Source: Chamaelirium japonicum (taxonomy: Eukaryota; Streptophyta; Magnoliopsida; Liliales; Melanthiaceae). Taken from it: DNA of 64,000 bases. Positions within the stretch are counted from its first letter, which is position 1. Each line of letters opens with the position of its first letter. The notes beneath the pieces are model-generated. The model saw only the letters and a list, made by a program, of their open reading frames with translations, did not search any database and was not told the origin of the DNA. Shown here piece after piece: positions 26,750 to 38,620 of the stretch. The stretch spans positions 13,255,073 to 13,319,072 of the forward strand of contig OX393549.1 in NCBI GenBank assembly GCA_947650365.1, read 5' to 3'. The translations under genes were made by a program, and so were the position numbers.

Positions 26750-29525
26750 ATTGAGAGCATATTATGAGGCTATTAGAGAGAATTTATTGGTAGAATGCTT
26801 GATTGTATATAATTTACTTAAGGTTTTCGGGTGGGGGTTCAAAAAAAATATGGAGTGGTTTTGGCTCCCTAAATGTAGGGAGTTTAGTAGCAATCCCAAA
26901 AATAGAGAGCATATTGCAAGGCTCTTAGAGGGTGTTTTAGGGAGTGCTCGATTGTATATAATTTACTTAAGGTTGTCGGGTGGGTATTCAAAAAAAATAT
27001 GGAGCGGTTTTGGCTCCCTAAATATAGGGAGTTGAGTAGCAATCCCAAAAATAAAGTGCATATTATGAGGCCCTTAGAGCATGCTTTAGGGAGAAGTGCT
27101 TGATTTATATATAATTTACTAATGATTTTAGGGTATTTTTGGAAGGCAAAGTCGAGGCTCTTAGACGGTGTTTTTGGGAGGAATGCTCGATTATGTATAA
27201 TTTACTTAAGGTTGTCATGTAGAGGTATAAACAAAATATGGAGCGGTTTTGGATCCCTATATATAAAGAGTCTGGTAGCAATCCCAAAAACTTGAGAGCA
27301 TATTGCGAGGCTCTTAGAGGGTGTTTTATGGAGGAGTGCTCGATTGTAGATATTTTACTTAAGGTTGACGGGTGGGGGTTCAAAAAAATATAGAGGGGTT
27401 TTGGCTTCCTAAATATAGGGAGTCTAGTAGCAATCCCAAAAATAGAGAGTATATTACGAGGTACTTAGAGGGTGTTTTATGGAGGAGTGCTCGATTGTAT
27501 ATAATTTACTTAAGGTTGTCGGGTGGGCGTTCAAAAAAAATATGGTGCAGTTTTGGCTACTTAAATATTGGAAGTCTACTAGGAATCCCAAAAAATAGAA
27601 AGGCATATTGTGAGGCTCTTAGAGGGTAGTTTAGGAAGTAGTGCTTGATTTATATATAATTTATTTATGATTTTAGGGTATTTTTGGGAGGCAATAGAGA
27701 GGCTCTTAGTAGGTGTTTTTGGGAGGAATGCTCGATTGTATATAATTTACCTAAGGTTGTTGGGTGGGGGTTCTATTAAAATATGGAGCATTTTTGGCTC
27801 TATAAATAAAGGGTTTCTAGTTTCAATCCCAAAAATAGAGAGCATATTACGAGGCTCTTAGAGGGTGTTTTTGGGAGGAGTGCTCGATTGTATATAATTC
27901 ACTTAAGGTTGTCGGTGGGTATTCAAAAAATATATGGAGCGGCTTTGGCTCCCTAAATATAAGGAGTCTAGTAGCAATCCCAAAAATAGAGAGCATATTG
28001 CGAGTATCTTAGAGGGTATTTTAGGGAGGTGTGCTCGATTGTACGTAATTTACTTAAGGTTGTAGGGTCGGGGTTCAAAAAAAATATAGAGCGGTTTTGC
28101 CTCCCTAAATATAGGGAGTTTAGAGGCAATCCCAAAAATAGAGAGCATATTACAAGGCTATTAGATCGTGTTTTATGGAGGAATGCTCGATTGTATATAA
28201 TTTACTTAAGTTTATTGGGTTGGGGTTTAAAAATAATATGGAGCTGTTTTGGCTCCCTAAATATAGGGAGTCTAGTAGCAATCCCAAAAATAGAGAGCAT
28301 ATAGCGAGGCTCTAAGAGGAAGTTATAAGGAGGAGTGCTCGACTACATATAAGTTAATCAGGTTGTCGGGTGGGGGTTCAAAAAAAATATGGAGCGATTT
28401 TGGCTCTATAAATATAGGGAGTCTAGTAGCAATCCCGAAATATATAATTTATTTATATAATTTACTTATAATTTACTTATGTTTGATTTATATATAATTT
28501 ACTTATGATTTTAGGGTATTTTTGGAAGGTAATGGCGAGGCTCTTAGAGGGTATTTTTGGAAGGAATGCTCGATTGTATATAATTTACTTAAGATTATCG
28601 GGCAGGGGTTCAAACAAAATATGGAGCGGTGTTGGATCCCTAAATATATGGAGTCTAATAACATTCCCTTAAAATAGAGAGCATATTGCGAGGTTCTTAG
28701 AGGGTGTTTTAGGGAGGAGCGCTCGATTGTATATAATTTTCATAAGATTATCGGGTGAGGGTTTAAAAAAAATATGAAGTTGTTTTAGCACCTTAAATAT
28801 TAGGAGTCTAGTAGCTATCCTAAACATAGATAGGCATATTTCGAGTCTCTTAGAAGGTGTTTTAGGAAGGAGTTCTTGATTTATTAATTTATGTATGATT
28901 TTTGGATGTTTTTGGGAGGTAATGGCGAGGCTGTTAGAGGGTGTTTTTGGGAGGAATGCTAGATTGTATATACTTTAGTTAAGGTTGACGGGTGGGGGTT
29001 CAAAAAAAATATGGAACGGTTTTGGCTCCCTAAATATAAGGAGTCTAGTAGCAATCCCAAAAATTGAGAGCATATTGCAAGACTCTTAGAGGGTGTTTTA
29101 GGGAGAAGTTCTCGATTGAATATAATTTACTTAAGGTTATCAGGTGGGCATTCAAAAAAAATATGGAGCGATTTTGGCTACCTGAATATAGAGAGTCTAG
29201 TAGCAATCCCAAAAATAGAAAGACATATTGCGAGGCTCTTATAGGGTGTTTTAAGGAGGAGTGCTTGATTTATATATAATTTACTTATGATTTTAGGGTA
29301 TTTTTAGGAGGTAATGGTGTGGCTCTTAGAGGGAGTTTTTAGGATAAATGCTCGATTGTATATAATTTACTTAAGGTTATCGCGTGGGGGTTTAAAAAAA
29401 ATATGGAGTGATTTTAGCTCACTAAATATAAGGAATCTAGTAGCAATCCCAAAAATAGAGTATATATTCCGAGGCTTTTAGAGGGATTTTTGGAGAGGTA
29501 TGCTCGATTGTATATAATTCACTTA
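26750..29525 (+). repeat. Large segmental duplication within the array, copy 1
   Basis: Shares unit-specific mutations in the same order with 31918-35232. Diagnostics: the 4-bp-short TTTTAGGGAGTGCTCG at about 26936, GGGAGTTGAGTA at about 27030, CTATATATAAAGAGTCTGG at about 27257, GGCTCTATAAATAAAGGG at about 27797, GAGGAAGTTATAA at 28316, ATTGTATATACTTTA at about 28964, and AGAGTATATATTCCGAGG at about 29457. The offset to copy 2 is 5168 bp at the left and about 5708 bp from roughly 27.37 kb on. Confidence 0.88.
28438..28501 (+). repeat. Scrambled AT-rich junction inside the satellite
   Basis: After TAGCAATCCCGAAA the expected 3' part of a B unit is replaced by repeated fragments of ATAATTTACTTA and TTTATATAA, before the array resumes with a normal S unit at 28502. 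The corresponding place in the duplicate copy (about 34140-34218) carries an ordinary B tail, so the scrambling arose in this copy after the duplication. Confidence 0.75.
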
Positions 29526-31917
29526 AAGTTGTCGGGTGGGGGTTCAAAAAAAATATGGGGCAGTTTTGGATCCCTAAATATAGGTATTCTAGTAGCAATC
29601 CCAAAAATATAGAGCATATTGCGAGGCTCTTAGATGGTGTTTTACGGAAAAGTGCTCAATTATATATAATTTACTTAAGGTTGTCAGGTGGGAATTAAAA
29701 AAAAATATGGAGCGGTTTTGGCTCCCTAAATATAGGGAGTCCAGTAGCAATTCCAAAAATAGAAAGCATATTACGAGGCCCTTAGAGTGTGTTTTAGGGA
29801 GAAGTGCTTGATTTATATATAATTTTTTTTTGATTTTATGGTGTTTTTGGGAGTCAATGGTAAGACTCTTAAAGTGTATTTTTAGGAGAATATTATATTA
29901 TATATAATTTACTTAAGGTTGATGGGTGAGGTTAAAAAAAAAATATGCAGTAGTTTTTGCTCCCTAAATAAAGGGAGTCTAGTAGCAATCCCAAAAATCA
30001 AGAGCATATTATGAGGCTATTAGAGGGTGTTTTTGGGAGTAATGCTCGATTGTATATAATTTATTTAAGGTTGTCAAATGGGGGTTCAAAAAAAATATAG
30101 AGTGGTTTTGGCTCCCTAAATATAGAGAGACTAGTAGCAATTCCAAAAATAGAGAGCATATATAGAGGGTGTTTTAAGGCGTGCTCGATTGTAAATATTT
30201 TACTTAAGGTTGTCGGGTGGGCGTTCAAAAAAAATATCGAGCGATTTTGGCTCCTTAAATATAGATAGTCTAGTAGCAATCCAAAAAATAGAGAGGTATA
30301 TTACGAGGCTATTAGAGGGTGTTTTAGGGAGGAGTGCTTTATTTATATATAATTTCCTTATGATTTCTGGGTGTTTTTAGGATGCATTGACGAGGCTCTT
30401 AGAGGGTGTTTTTGGAAGGAATGCTCGATTAAATATAATTTACTTAAGGTTGATGGGTAGGGGTTCAAAAAATATATATAGTGGTTTTGGCTCCCTAAAT
30501 GTAGGAAGTCTAGCAGCAATCCCAAAAATAGAGAGCATATTGCGAGGCTCTTAGAGGGTATTTTAGGGAGGACTGCTTAATTTTATATTATCTACTTAAG
30601 GTTGTCGGGTGGGCATTCAAAAAAAATATGGATCGGTTTTGGCTACCTAAATATAAGGAGTCTAATAGCAATCCCAAAAATAGAAAAGTATATTATGAGG
30701 CTCTTTGAGGGTATTTTAGAAATGAGTGCTTAATTTATATATAATTTACTTATGATTTTAGGATATTTTTGGGAGGAAATAGTGAGACTCTTAGAGGGTG
30801 TTTTTGAAAGAATTGCTCAATTATATATAATTTACTTAAGGTTGTCGGTGGGGGTTCAAAAAAATTATTTAGCTGTTTTGTCTCCCTAATAATAGGGAGT
30901 CTCATAGCAATCCCAAAAATTGAAAGCATATTGTGAGGCTCTTAAATGGTGTTTTAGGGAGTAGTACTCGATTGTATATAATTCACTTAAGGTTGATGGC
31001 TGGGGGGTTCCAAAAAAATATAGAGCGGTATTGGCTCCCTAAATATAGGGAGTCAAGTAGCAATCCCAAAAATAGAGAGCATATTATGAGGTTTTTAAAG
31101 GGTATTTTATGGAGGAGTGCTCGATTGTATATAATTAACTTAAGGTTGTCGGGTGGGGATTTTAAAAAAATATAGAGCTACTTAGGATCCCTAAATATAT
31201 GGAGTCTAGTAGCAATCCCAAAAATAAAGTGCATATTGCGAGACTATTAGAGGGTGTTTTTGGGAGAAATGCTCGATTGTATATAATTTACTTAAGGTTG
31301 TCGGCTAGGGGTTCAAAAAAAATATGGAGCTGTTTTGGCACCCTAAATATAGGGAGTCTAGTAGCAATCCCAAAAATAGAAAGGCATATTACGAGGCTCT
31401 TAGAGGGTATTTTAGGGAGGAGTGCTTGATTTATATATAATTTACTTATGATTTTATGATATTTTTGGGAGGTAATGGCGAAGCTTTTAGAGGGGGTTTT
31501 TGGAAAGAATGCTCGATTGTATATAATTTACCAAGGTTGTCGGGTGGGGGTTCAAAAAAAATATGGAGCGGTTTTGGCTCCCTAAATATAGGGACTCTAG
31601 TAGCAATCCCAAAAATAGAGAGCATATTGCTAGGCTCTTAGAGTGTGTTCTAGGGAGGAGTGCTCGATTGTATATAATTTAGTTATGATTAACGGGAGGG
31701 ATCCTTGAGAAATTGGGAGTGATTTTGGCTCCTCAAATATAGGGAGTATAGTAGCGATCCTAAAAATAAGGAGTCAATCACGAGGCTCTTATATGGTGTT
31801 TTTAGGAGAAGTGCTATATTATATATAATTTTCTTAAGGTTGACAGGTGGGGTTCAAGAAAAATATAATGCAGTTTTGGCTTTTTAAATATAGGGAGTCT
31901 AGTAGCAATCCCAAAAA

Positions 31918-34900
31918 ATAGAAAGAATATTGCAAGGCTCTTAGAGGATATTTTTTGGAGGAGTCCTCGATTGTATATAATTTACTTAAGGTTGTCGGGT
32001 GGGGGTTCAAAAAAAATATAGAGGGGTATTGGCTCCCTAAATATAGGGAGTTTAGTAGTAATCCCAAAAATATAGAGCATATTGCAAGGCTCTTAGAGGG
32101 TGTTTTAGGGAGTGCTCGATTGTATATAATTTACTTAAGGTTGTCGGGTGGGTATTCAAAAAAAATATGGAGCGGTTTTGGCTCCCTAAATATAGGGAGT
32201 TGAGTATCAATCCTAAAAATAGAGAGCATATTACGTGGCCCTTAGAGCATGTTTTAGGGAGAAATGCTTGATTTATATAAAATTTACTTATGATTTTAGG
32301 GTGTTTTTGGAAGGCAAAGGCAAGGTTTTTAGACGATGTTTTTGGAAGGAATGCTCAATTATGTATAATTTACTTAAGGTTGTTAGGTATGGGTACAAAC
32401 AAAATATAGAGCGGTTTGGCTCGCTATATATAAAGAGTCTGGTAACAATCCCAAAAAATTGAGAGCATATTGCAAGGCTCTTAGAGGGTGTTTTATGGAA
32501 GAGTGCTCGATTGTATATAATTTACTTAAAGTTGTCGGGTGGGGGTTCAAAAAAATATGGAACAGTTTTGGCTCCTTAAATATAGGTAGTCTAGTAGCAA
32601 TCCCAATAATAAAGAGACATATTGCGAGGCTCTTAGTGGGTGTTTTAGGGAGGAGTACTTGATTTATATATAATTTACTTATGATTTTAGGGTGTTTTTA
32701 GGAGGCAATGGCAAGGCTCTTAGAGGGTGTTTTTAGGAAGAATGCTCGATTATATATAATTTACTTAAGGTTGTTGGGTGGGGGTTCAAAAAAAATATAG
32801 AGCAGTTTTGGTTCGCTAAATATAGGTAGTCTAGTAGCAATTCCAAAAAAAGAGAGCATATTGCGAGGCTCTTAGAAAGTATTTTAGGAAGGAGTTATCG
32901 ATTGTATATAATTTAGTTATAATTATCAGGTGTGAGCCTTGAGAAATTAGGAACGATTTTGGCTCCCCAAATATAGGGAGTCTAGTAGCGATCCCAAAAA
33001 TAAGTAGGCAATGGTGAGGCTCATATAAGGTGTTTTTGAGATAAATGCTCGATCGTATATAATTTACTTAAGGTTGACGGGTGGGGGTTCAAAAAAATAT
33101 GGAGGGGTTTTAGCTCCCTAAATATAGGGAGTCTAGTAGCAATCCCAAAAATAGAGAGTATATTACAAGGCACTTAGAGCGTGTTTTAGGGAGGAGTGCT
33201 CGATTGTATATAATTTACTTAAGGTTGTCGGGTGGGCGTTCAAAAAAAATATGGTGCAGTTTTGGCTACTTAAATATTGGGAGTCTAGTAGCAATCCCAA
33301 AAATAGAAAGGCATATTGCGAGGCTCTTAGAGGGTATTTTAGGGAGTAGTGCCTGATTTATATATAATTTATTTATGATTTTAGGGTATTTTTGGGAGAC
33401 AATGGAGATGCTCTTAGTGGGTATTTTTGGGAGGGATACTCGATTGTATAAAATTTACTTAAGGGTTTTGGGTAGGGGTTCTAAAAAAATATGGAGCATT
33501 TTTGGCTCTATAAATAAAGGGAGTCTAGTTAAAATCCCAAAAATAGAGAGCATATTACGAGGCTCTTAGAGGATGTTTTTGGGAGGAGTGCTCGATTATA
33601 TATAATTCACATAAGGTTGTCGGGTGGGGGTTCAAAAAAAATATAGAGCGGTTTTGGCTCCCTAAATATAAGGAGTCTAATAGCAATCCTAAAAATAGAG
33701 AGCATATTGCGAGTCTCTTAGAGGGTATTTTAGGGAGTAGTGCTCGATTGTACATAATTTACTTAAGGTTGTAGCGTCGGGGTTCAAAACAAATATAGAG
33801 CGGTTTTGCCTCCCTAAATATAGAAAGTCTAGTGGCAATCCTAAAAATAGAGAGCATATTACGAGGCTATTAGATGGTGTTTTTAGGAGGAATGTTCGAT
33901 TGTATATAATTTACTTAAGGTTTTTGGGTTGGGGTTCAAAAAAAATATGGAGCGGTTTTGGCTCCCTAAATATAGGTAGTCTAGTAGCAATCCTAAAAAT
34001 AAAGAGCATATAGTGAGGCTCTTAGAGGAAGTTATAAGAAGGAGTGCTCGATTGCATATAATTTACATAAGGTTATCAAGTGGGGGTTCAAAAAAATAAG
34101 GAGTGATTTTGGCTCCCTAAATATAGGGAGTCTAGTAGCAATCCCAAAAATAGAGTGGCATGTTACGAGGCTCTTAAAGGGTGTTTTAGGGAGGTATGTT
34201 TGATTTATATATAATTTAATTAAGATTTTAGGGTGTTTTTGGAAGGCAATGGAGAGGCTCTTAGAGGGTGTTTTTGAGAGGAAAGCTCGATTATATATAA
34301 TTTACATATGGTTGTCAGGCAGGGGTTCAAACAAAATAAGGAGCGGTTTTAGATCCCTAAATATATAGAGTCTAATAGCAATCCCATAAAATAGAGAGCA
34401 TATTGCAAGGTACTTAGAGGGTGTTTTAGGGAGAAGCGCTCGATTGTATATAATTTTCTTAAGGTTATCGGGTGGGGGTTCAAAAAAAATATGAAGCTGT
34501 TTTAGCACCTTAAATATTAGGAGTCTAGTAGTTATCATAAACATAGAGAGGCATATTGCGAGTCTCTTAGAGGTTGTTTTAGGGAGTTCTTAATTTATTA
34601 ATTTACTTATGATTTTTTGGTGTTTTTGGGAGGTAATGGCAAGGGTCTTAGAGGGTGTTTTTGGGAGGAATACTAGATTGTATATACTTTACTTAAGGTT
34701 GTCAGGTGGGGGTTCAAAAAAAATATGGAACGGTTTTGGCTCCCTAAATATAAGGAGTCTAGTAGCAATCCCAAATAGATAGCATACTGCAAGACTCATA
34801 AAGGGTGTTTTAGGGAGAAGTTCTTGATTGAATATAATTTACTTAAGGTTATCGGGTGGGCTTTCAAAAAAAATATGGAGCGATTATAGCTACCTGAATA

Positions 34901-35232
34901 TAGAGAGTCTAGTAGTAATCCCAAAATAGAAAGACATATTGTGAGGCTCTTATAGGGTGTTTTAAGAAGGAGTGCTTGATTTATATATAATTTACTTATG
35001 ATTTTAGGGTGTTTTTAGGAGGCAATGGCGTGGCTCTTAGAGGGTATTTTTGGGATAAATGCTTGATTGTATATAATTTACTTAAGGTTGCACATGGGGG
35101 TTAAAAAAAATATGGAGCGATTTTAGCTGACTAAATATAGGGAATCTAGTAGCAATCCTAAAAATAGAGTATATATTCCGAGGCTTTTTGATGGTTTTTT
35201 AGAGAGGTGTGCTCGATTGTATAAAATTCACT
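31918..35232 (+). repeat. Large segmental duplication within the array, copy 2
   Basis: Partner of 26750-29525. It carries an extra stretch of about 540 bp at roughly 32.53-33.07 kb, containing an S unit (32678) and a C unit (32916); 540 is close to 86+152+152+151, so a whole block of units was gained here or lost in copy 1. The right end is a rearranged junction at 35228-35234, where CACTTA from a unit start joins to GAGGGTG from a unit middle. Confidence 0.86.
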
Positions 35233-38200
35233 TAGAGGGTGCTTTAAGGAGTGCTCGATAGTATATAATTTACTTAAGGTTGTCGGGTGAGGGTTCAAAA
35301 AAAATATGGAGTGGTTTTGGCTTCCTAAATATAGGGAGTCTAGTAGCAATCCCAAAAATAGAGAGTCATATTATGAGGTTATTAGAGGGTGTTTTAGGGA
35401 GGAGTGCTTAATTTATATATAATTTACTTATGATTTTAGGGTATTTTTGGGTGGAAATGTCAAGGCACTTAGAGGGTGTTTTTGGAAGAATGCTCGATTG
35501 TGTATAATTTACTTAAGGTTGTCGAGTGGGGGTTCAAACAAAATATAGAGCAGTTTTATCTCCCTAAATATAGGGAGTCTAGTAGTATTCCCAAAAAATA
35601 GAGAGCATATTGCGAGGCTCTTAGAGGGTGTTAGGGAGGAGTGCTCGATATTATATAATTTACTTAAGGTTGTCGGGTGGGGGTTCAAAAAAAATATGAA
35701 GTTGTTTTGCCTCCTTAAATATAGGGAGTCTAGTAGGAATCCCAAAAATAGAGAGGCATATTGCAAGAATCTTTAAGGGTGTTTTTGGAAGAAGTGCTTT
35801 ATTTATATATTATTTACTTATGATTTTAGGGTGTTTTTGGGAGGCAATAGCGAGGATCTTAGAGGGTGTTATTGGGAGGAATGCTCGATTGTAAGTAATT
35901 TACATAAGGTTGATGGGTGGGGGTTCAAAAAAAATATGGAGTGGTTTTGGCACCCTAAATATAGGGAGTCTAGTAGCAATCCTAAAAATAGAGAGCATAT
36001 TACGAGGCTCTTAGGGGGTGTTTTAGGGAGGACTGCTCGATTGTATTTAATTTACTTATGGTTGTCAGGTGGGCGTTCAAAAAAAATATGGATCGGTTTT
36101 GGCTACCTAAAAATAGAGAGTCTAGTAGCAATCGTAAAATTAGAAAGGCATATTGCGAGGCTTTTAGAGGGTGTTTTAGAGTGGAGTACTTGATTTATAT
36201 ATAATTTACTTATGATTTTAGGGTGTTTTTGGAAGGCAATGGCGATGCCCTTAGAGGGTATTTATGGAAGAAATGCTTGATTATATATAATTTACTTAAG
36301 GTTGTCATGTGGGGGTTCAAAAATAATATGGAATGGTTTTGGCTCCCTAAATATAGGGAGTCTAGTAGCAATCCCAAAAATAGAGAGCATATTATGAGAC
36401 TCTTAGAGGGTGTTTTAGGGACGAGTGCTCGATTGTATACAATTCTATTAAGGTTGTCAGGTGGGGGTTCAAAAAAAAAATGGAGCTGTTTTGGCTCCCT
36501 AAATATAGGGAGTTTAATAGCAATCCCAAAAATAGAGAGCATATTGTGAAGTTCTTAGAGGGTATTTTAACGAGGAGTACTCAATTGTATATAATTTAAT
36601 TAATGTTGTTGGGTGGGAGTTCAAAAAAAATGTAGAGCGATTTTGGATCCCTAAATATAGGGAGTCTACTAGCAATCCCAAAAATAGAGATCTTATTGTG
36701 AGGCTATTTGAGGGTGTTTTTGGGAGAAATGATCGGTTGTATATAACTTACTTAAGGTTGTCGAGTGGGAGTTCAAGAAAAATATATAGCGATTTTGACT
36801 CCCTAAATATAGGGAGTCTAGTAGCAATCCTAAAAATAGATAAGCATATTGCGACGCTCCTAAAGGGTGTTTTAGGGAGGAGTGCTTGATTAATTTATAA
36901 TTTACATATGATTTTAGGGTATTTTAAGGAGACAATGGTGAGGCTTTTAGAGTGTGTTTTTGGGAGGAATGCTCGATTGTATATAATTTACTTAAGGTTA
37001 TCGGGTGGGGGTTAAAAAAAAATATGGAGTGATTTTGGCTCTCTAAATATAGGGAGTCAAGTAGCAATCACAAAAATAGAGGGCATATTGTGAGGCTCTT
37101 ATAGTGTGTTTTAGGGAGAAGTGCTCAATTGTATATTATTTAGTTATGATTATCGCGTGAGAGCCTTGAAAAATTAGGAGCGATTTTAGCTTCCCAAATA
37201 TAGGGAGTCTAGTAGTGATCCCAAAAATAAGGAGGCAATAGCAAGGCTCTTATAGGATATTTTTGGAAGGAATTCTCGATTTTATGTAATTTACTTAAGG
37301 TTGACGGGTGGGGGTTCAAAAATAATATGGAGCGATTTTGGCCCCTTAAATATAGAGAGTCTAGTAGCAATCCCAAAAATATAAAGAATATTGCGAGGCA
37401 CTTAAAGGGTGTTTTAGATAGGAGTGCTCGATTATATATAATTTGCTTAAGGTTGTCGGGTGGGTGTTTAAAAAAAATATGGAGCTGTTTTGGCTTCCTA
37501 AATATATGGAGTCTAGTACCAATCCCAAAAATAGAAAGGCCTATTGCGAGGCTCTTAGAGGGTGTTTTTGGAAGGAGTGCTTGATTTATATATAATTTAT
37601 TTATGATTTAAGGGTATTTTTGGGAGGCACTGGCGAGGCTCGAAGATTGTGTTTTTTGGAAGAATGCTCGATTATACATAATTTACTTAAGGTTTTTGGC
37701 TGGGGGTTAAAAAAAATATAGAGCGGTTTTGGCTCACTAAATATAGGGAGTCTAGTAGCAATCCCAAAAATAGGGAGCATATTGCGAGGCTCTTAGAGGG
37801 TGTTTTAGGGAGGAGTGCTCGATTGTATATAATTCACTTAAGGTTGTCGGGTGGGGGTTCAAAATTAATATAGAGTAGTTTTGCCTCCCTAAATATAGGG
37901 AGTCTAGTAGCAAGCCCAAAAATAGAGAGGTTTGTTGCGAGGCTATTACAGGGTGCTTTAGAGAGGAGTGCTTGATTTATATATAATTTACTAATGATTT
38001 TACGGTGTTTTTGGGAGGCAATGGTGAGGCTCTTATAAGCTGTTTTTGGGAGGAATACTGATTGTGTATAATTTGTTTAAGGTTGTCGGGTAGGAGTTCA
38101 AACAAAATATGGAGCGGTTTTGGCTCCCTAATTATAAGGAGTCTAGTAGCAATCCCAAAAAATAGAGAGCATATTGCAAGGCTCTTAGAGGGTATTTTAG

Positions 38201-38620
38201 GAAGGAGTACTCGATTGTAAATAATTTACTTAAGTTTGTCGAGTGGGGGTTCAAGAAAAATATAGAGCTGTTTTGGCTCCTTAAATATAAGGTGTCTAGT
38301 AACAATCCCAAAAATAGAGAGGCATATTGAGAGGCTATTAGAGGGTGTTTTATAGAGGAGTGCTCTATTTATATATAATTTACTTATGATTTTAGGGTGT
38401 TTTTTAGAGATAATGGCGCGGCTCTTTGAGGGTGTTTTTAGGAGGAATGTTCAATTATATATAATTTACTTAAGGTTGTCGGATGGGGGTTCAAAAAAAA
38501 TATAGAGCGATTTTGGCTTCCTAAATATAGGGAGTCTAGTAGCAATCCCAAAAATAGAGAGCATATTGTGAAGCTCTTACAAAGTATTTTAGGGAGGAGT
38601 GCTCGATTGTATATAATTTT

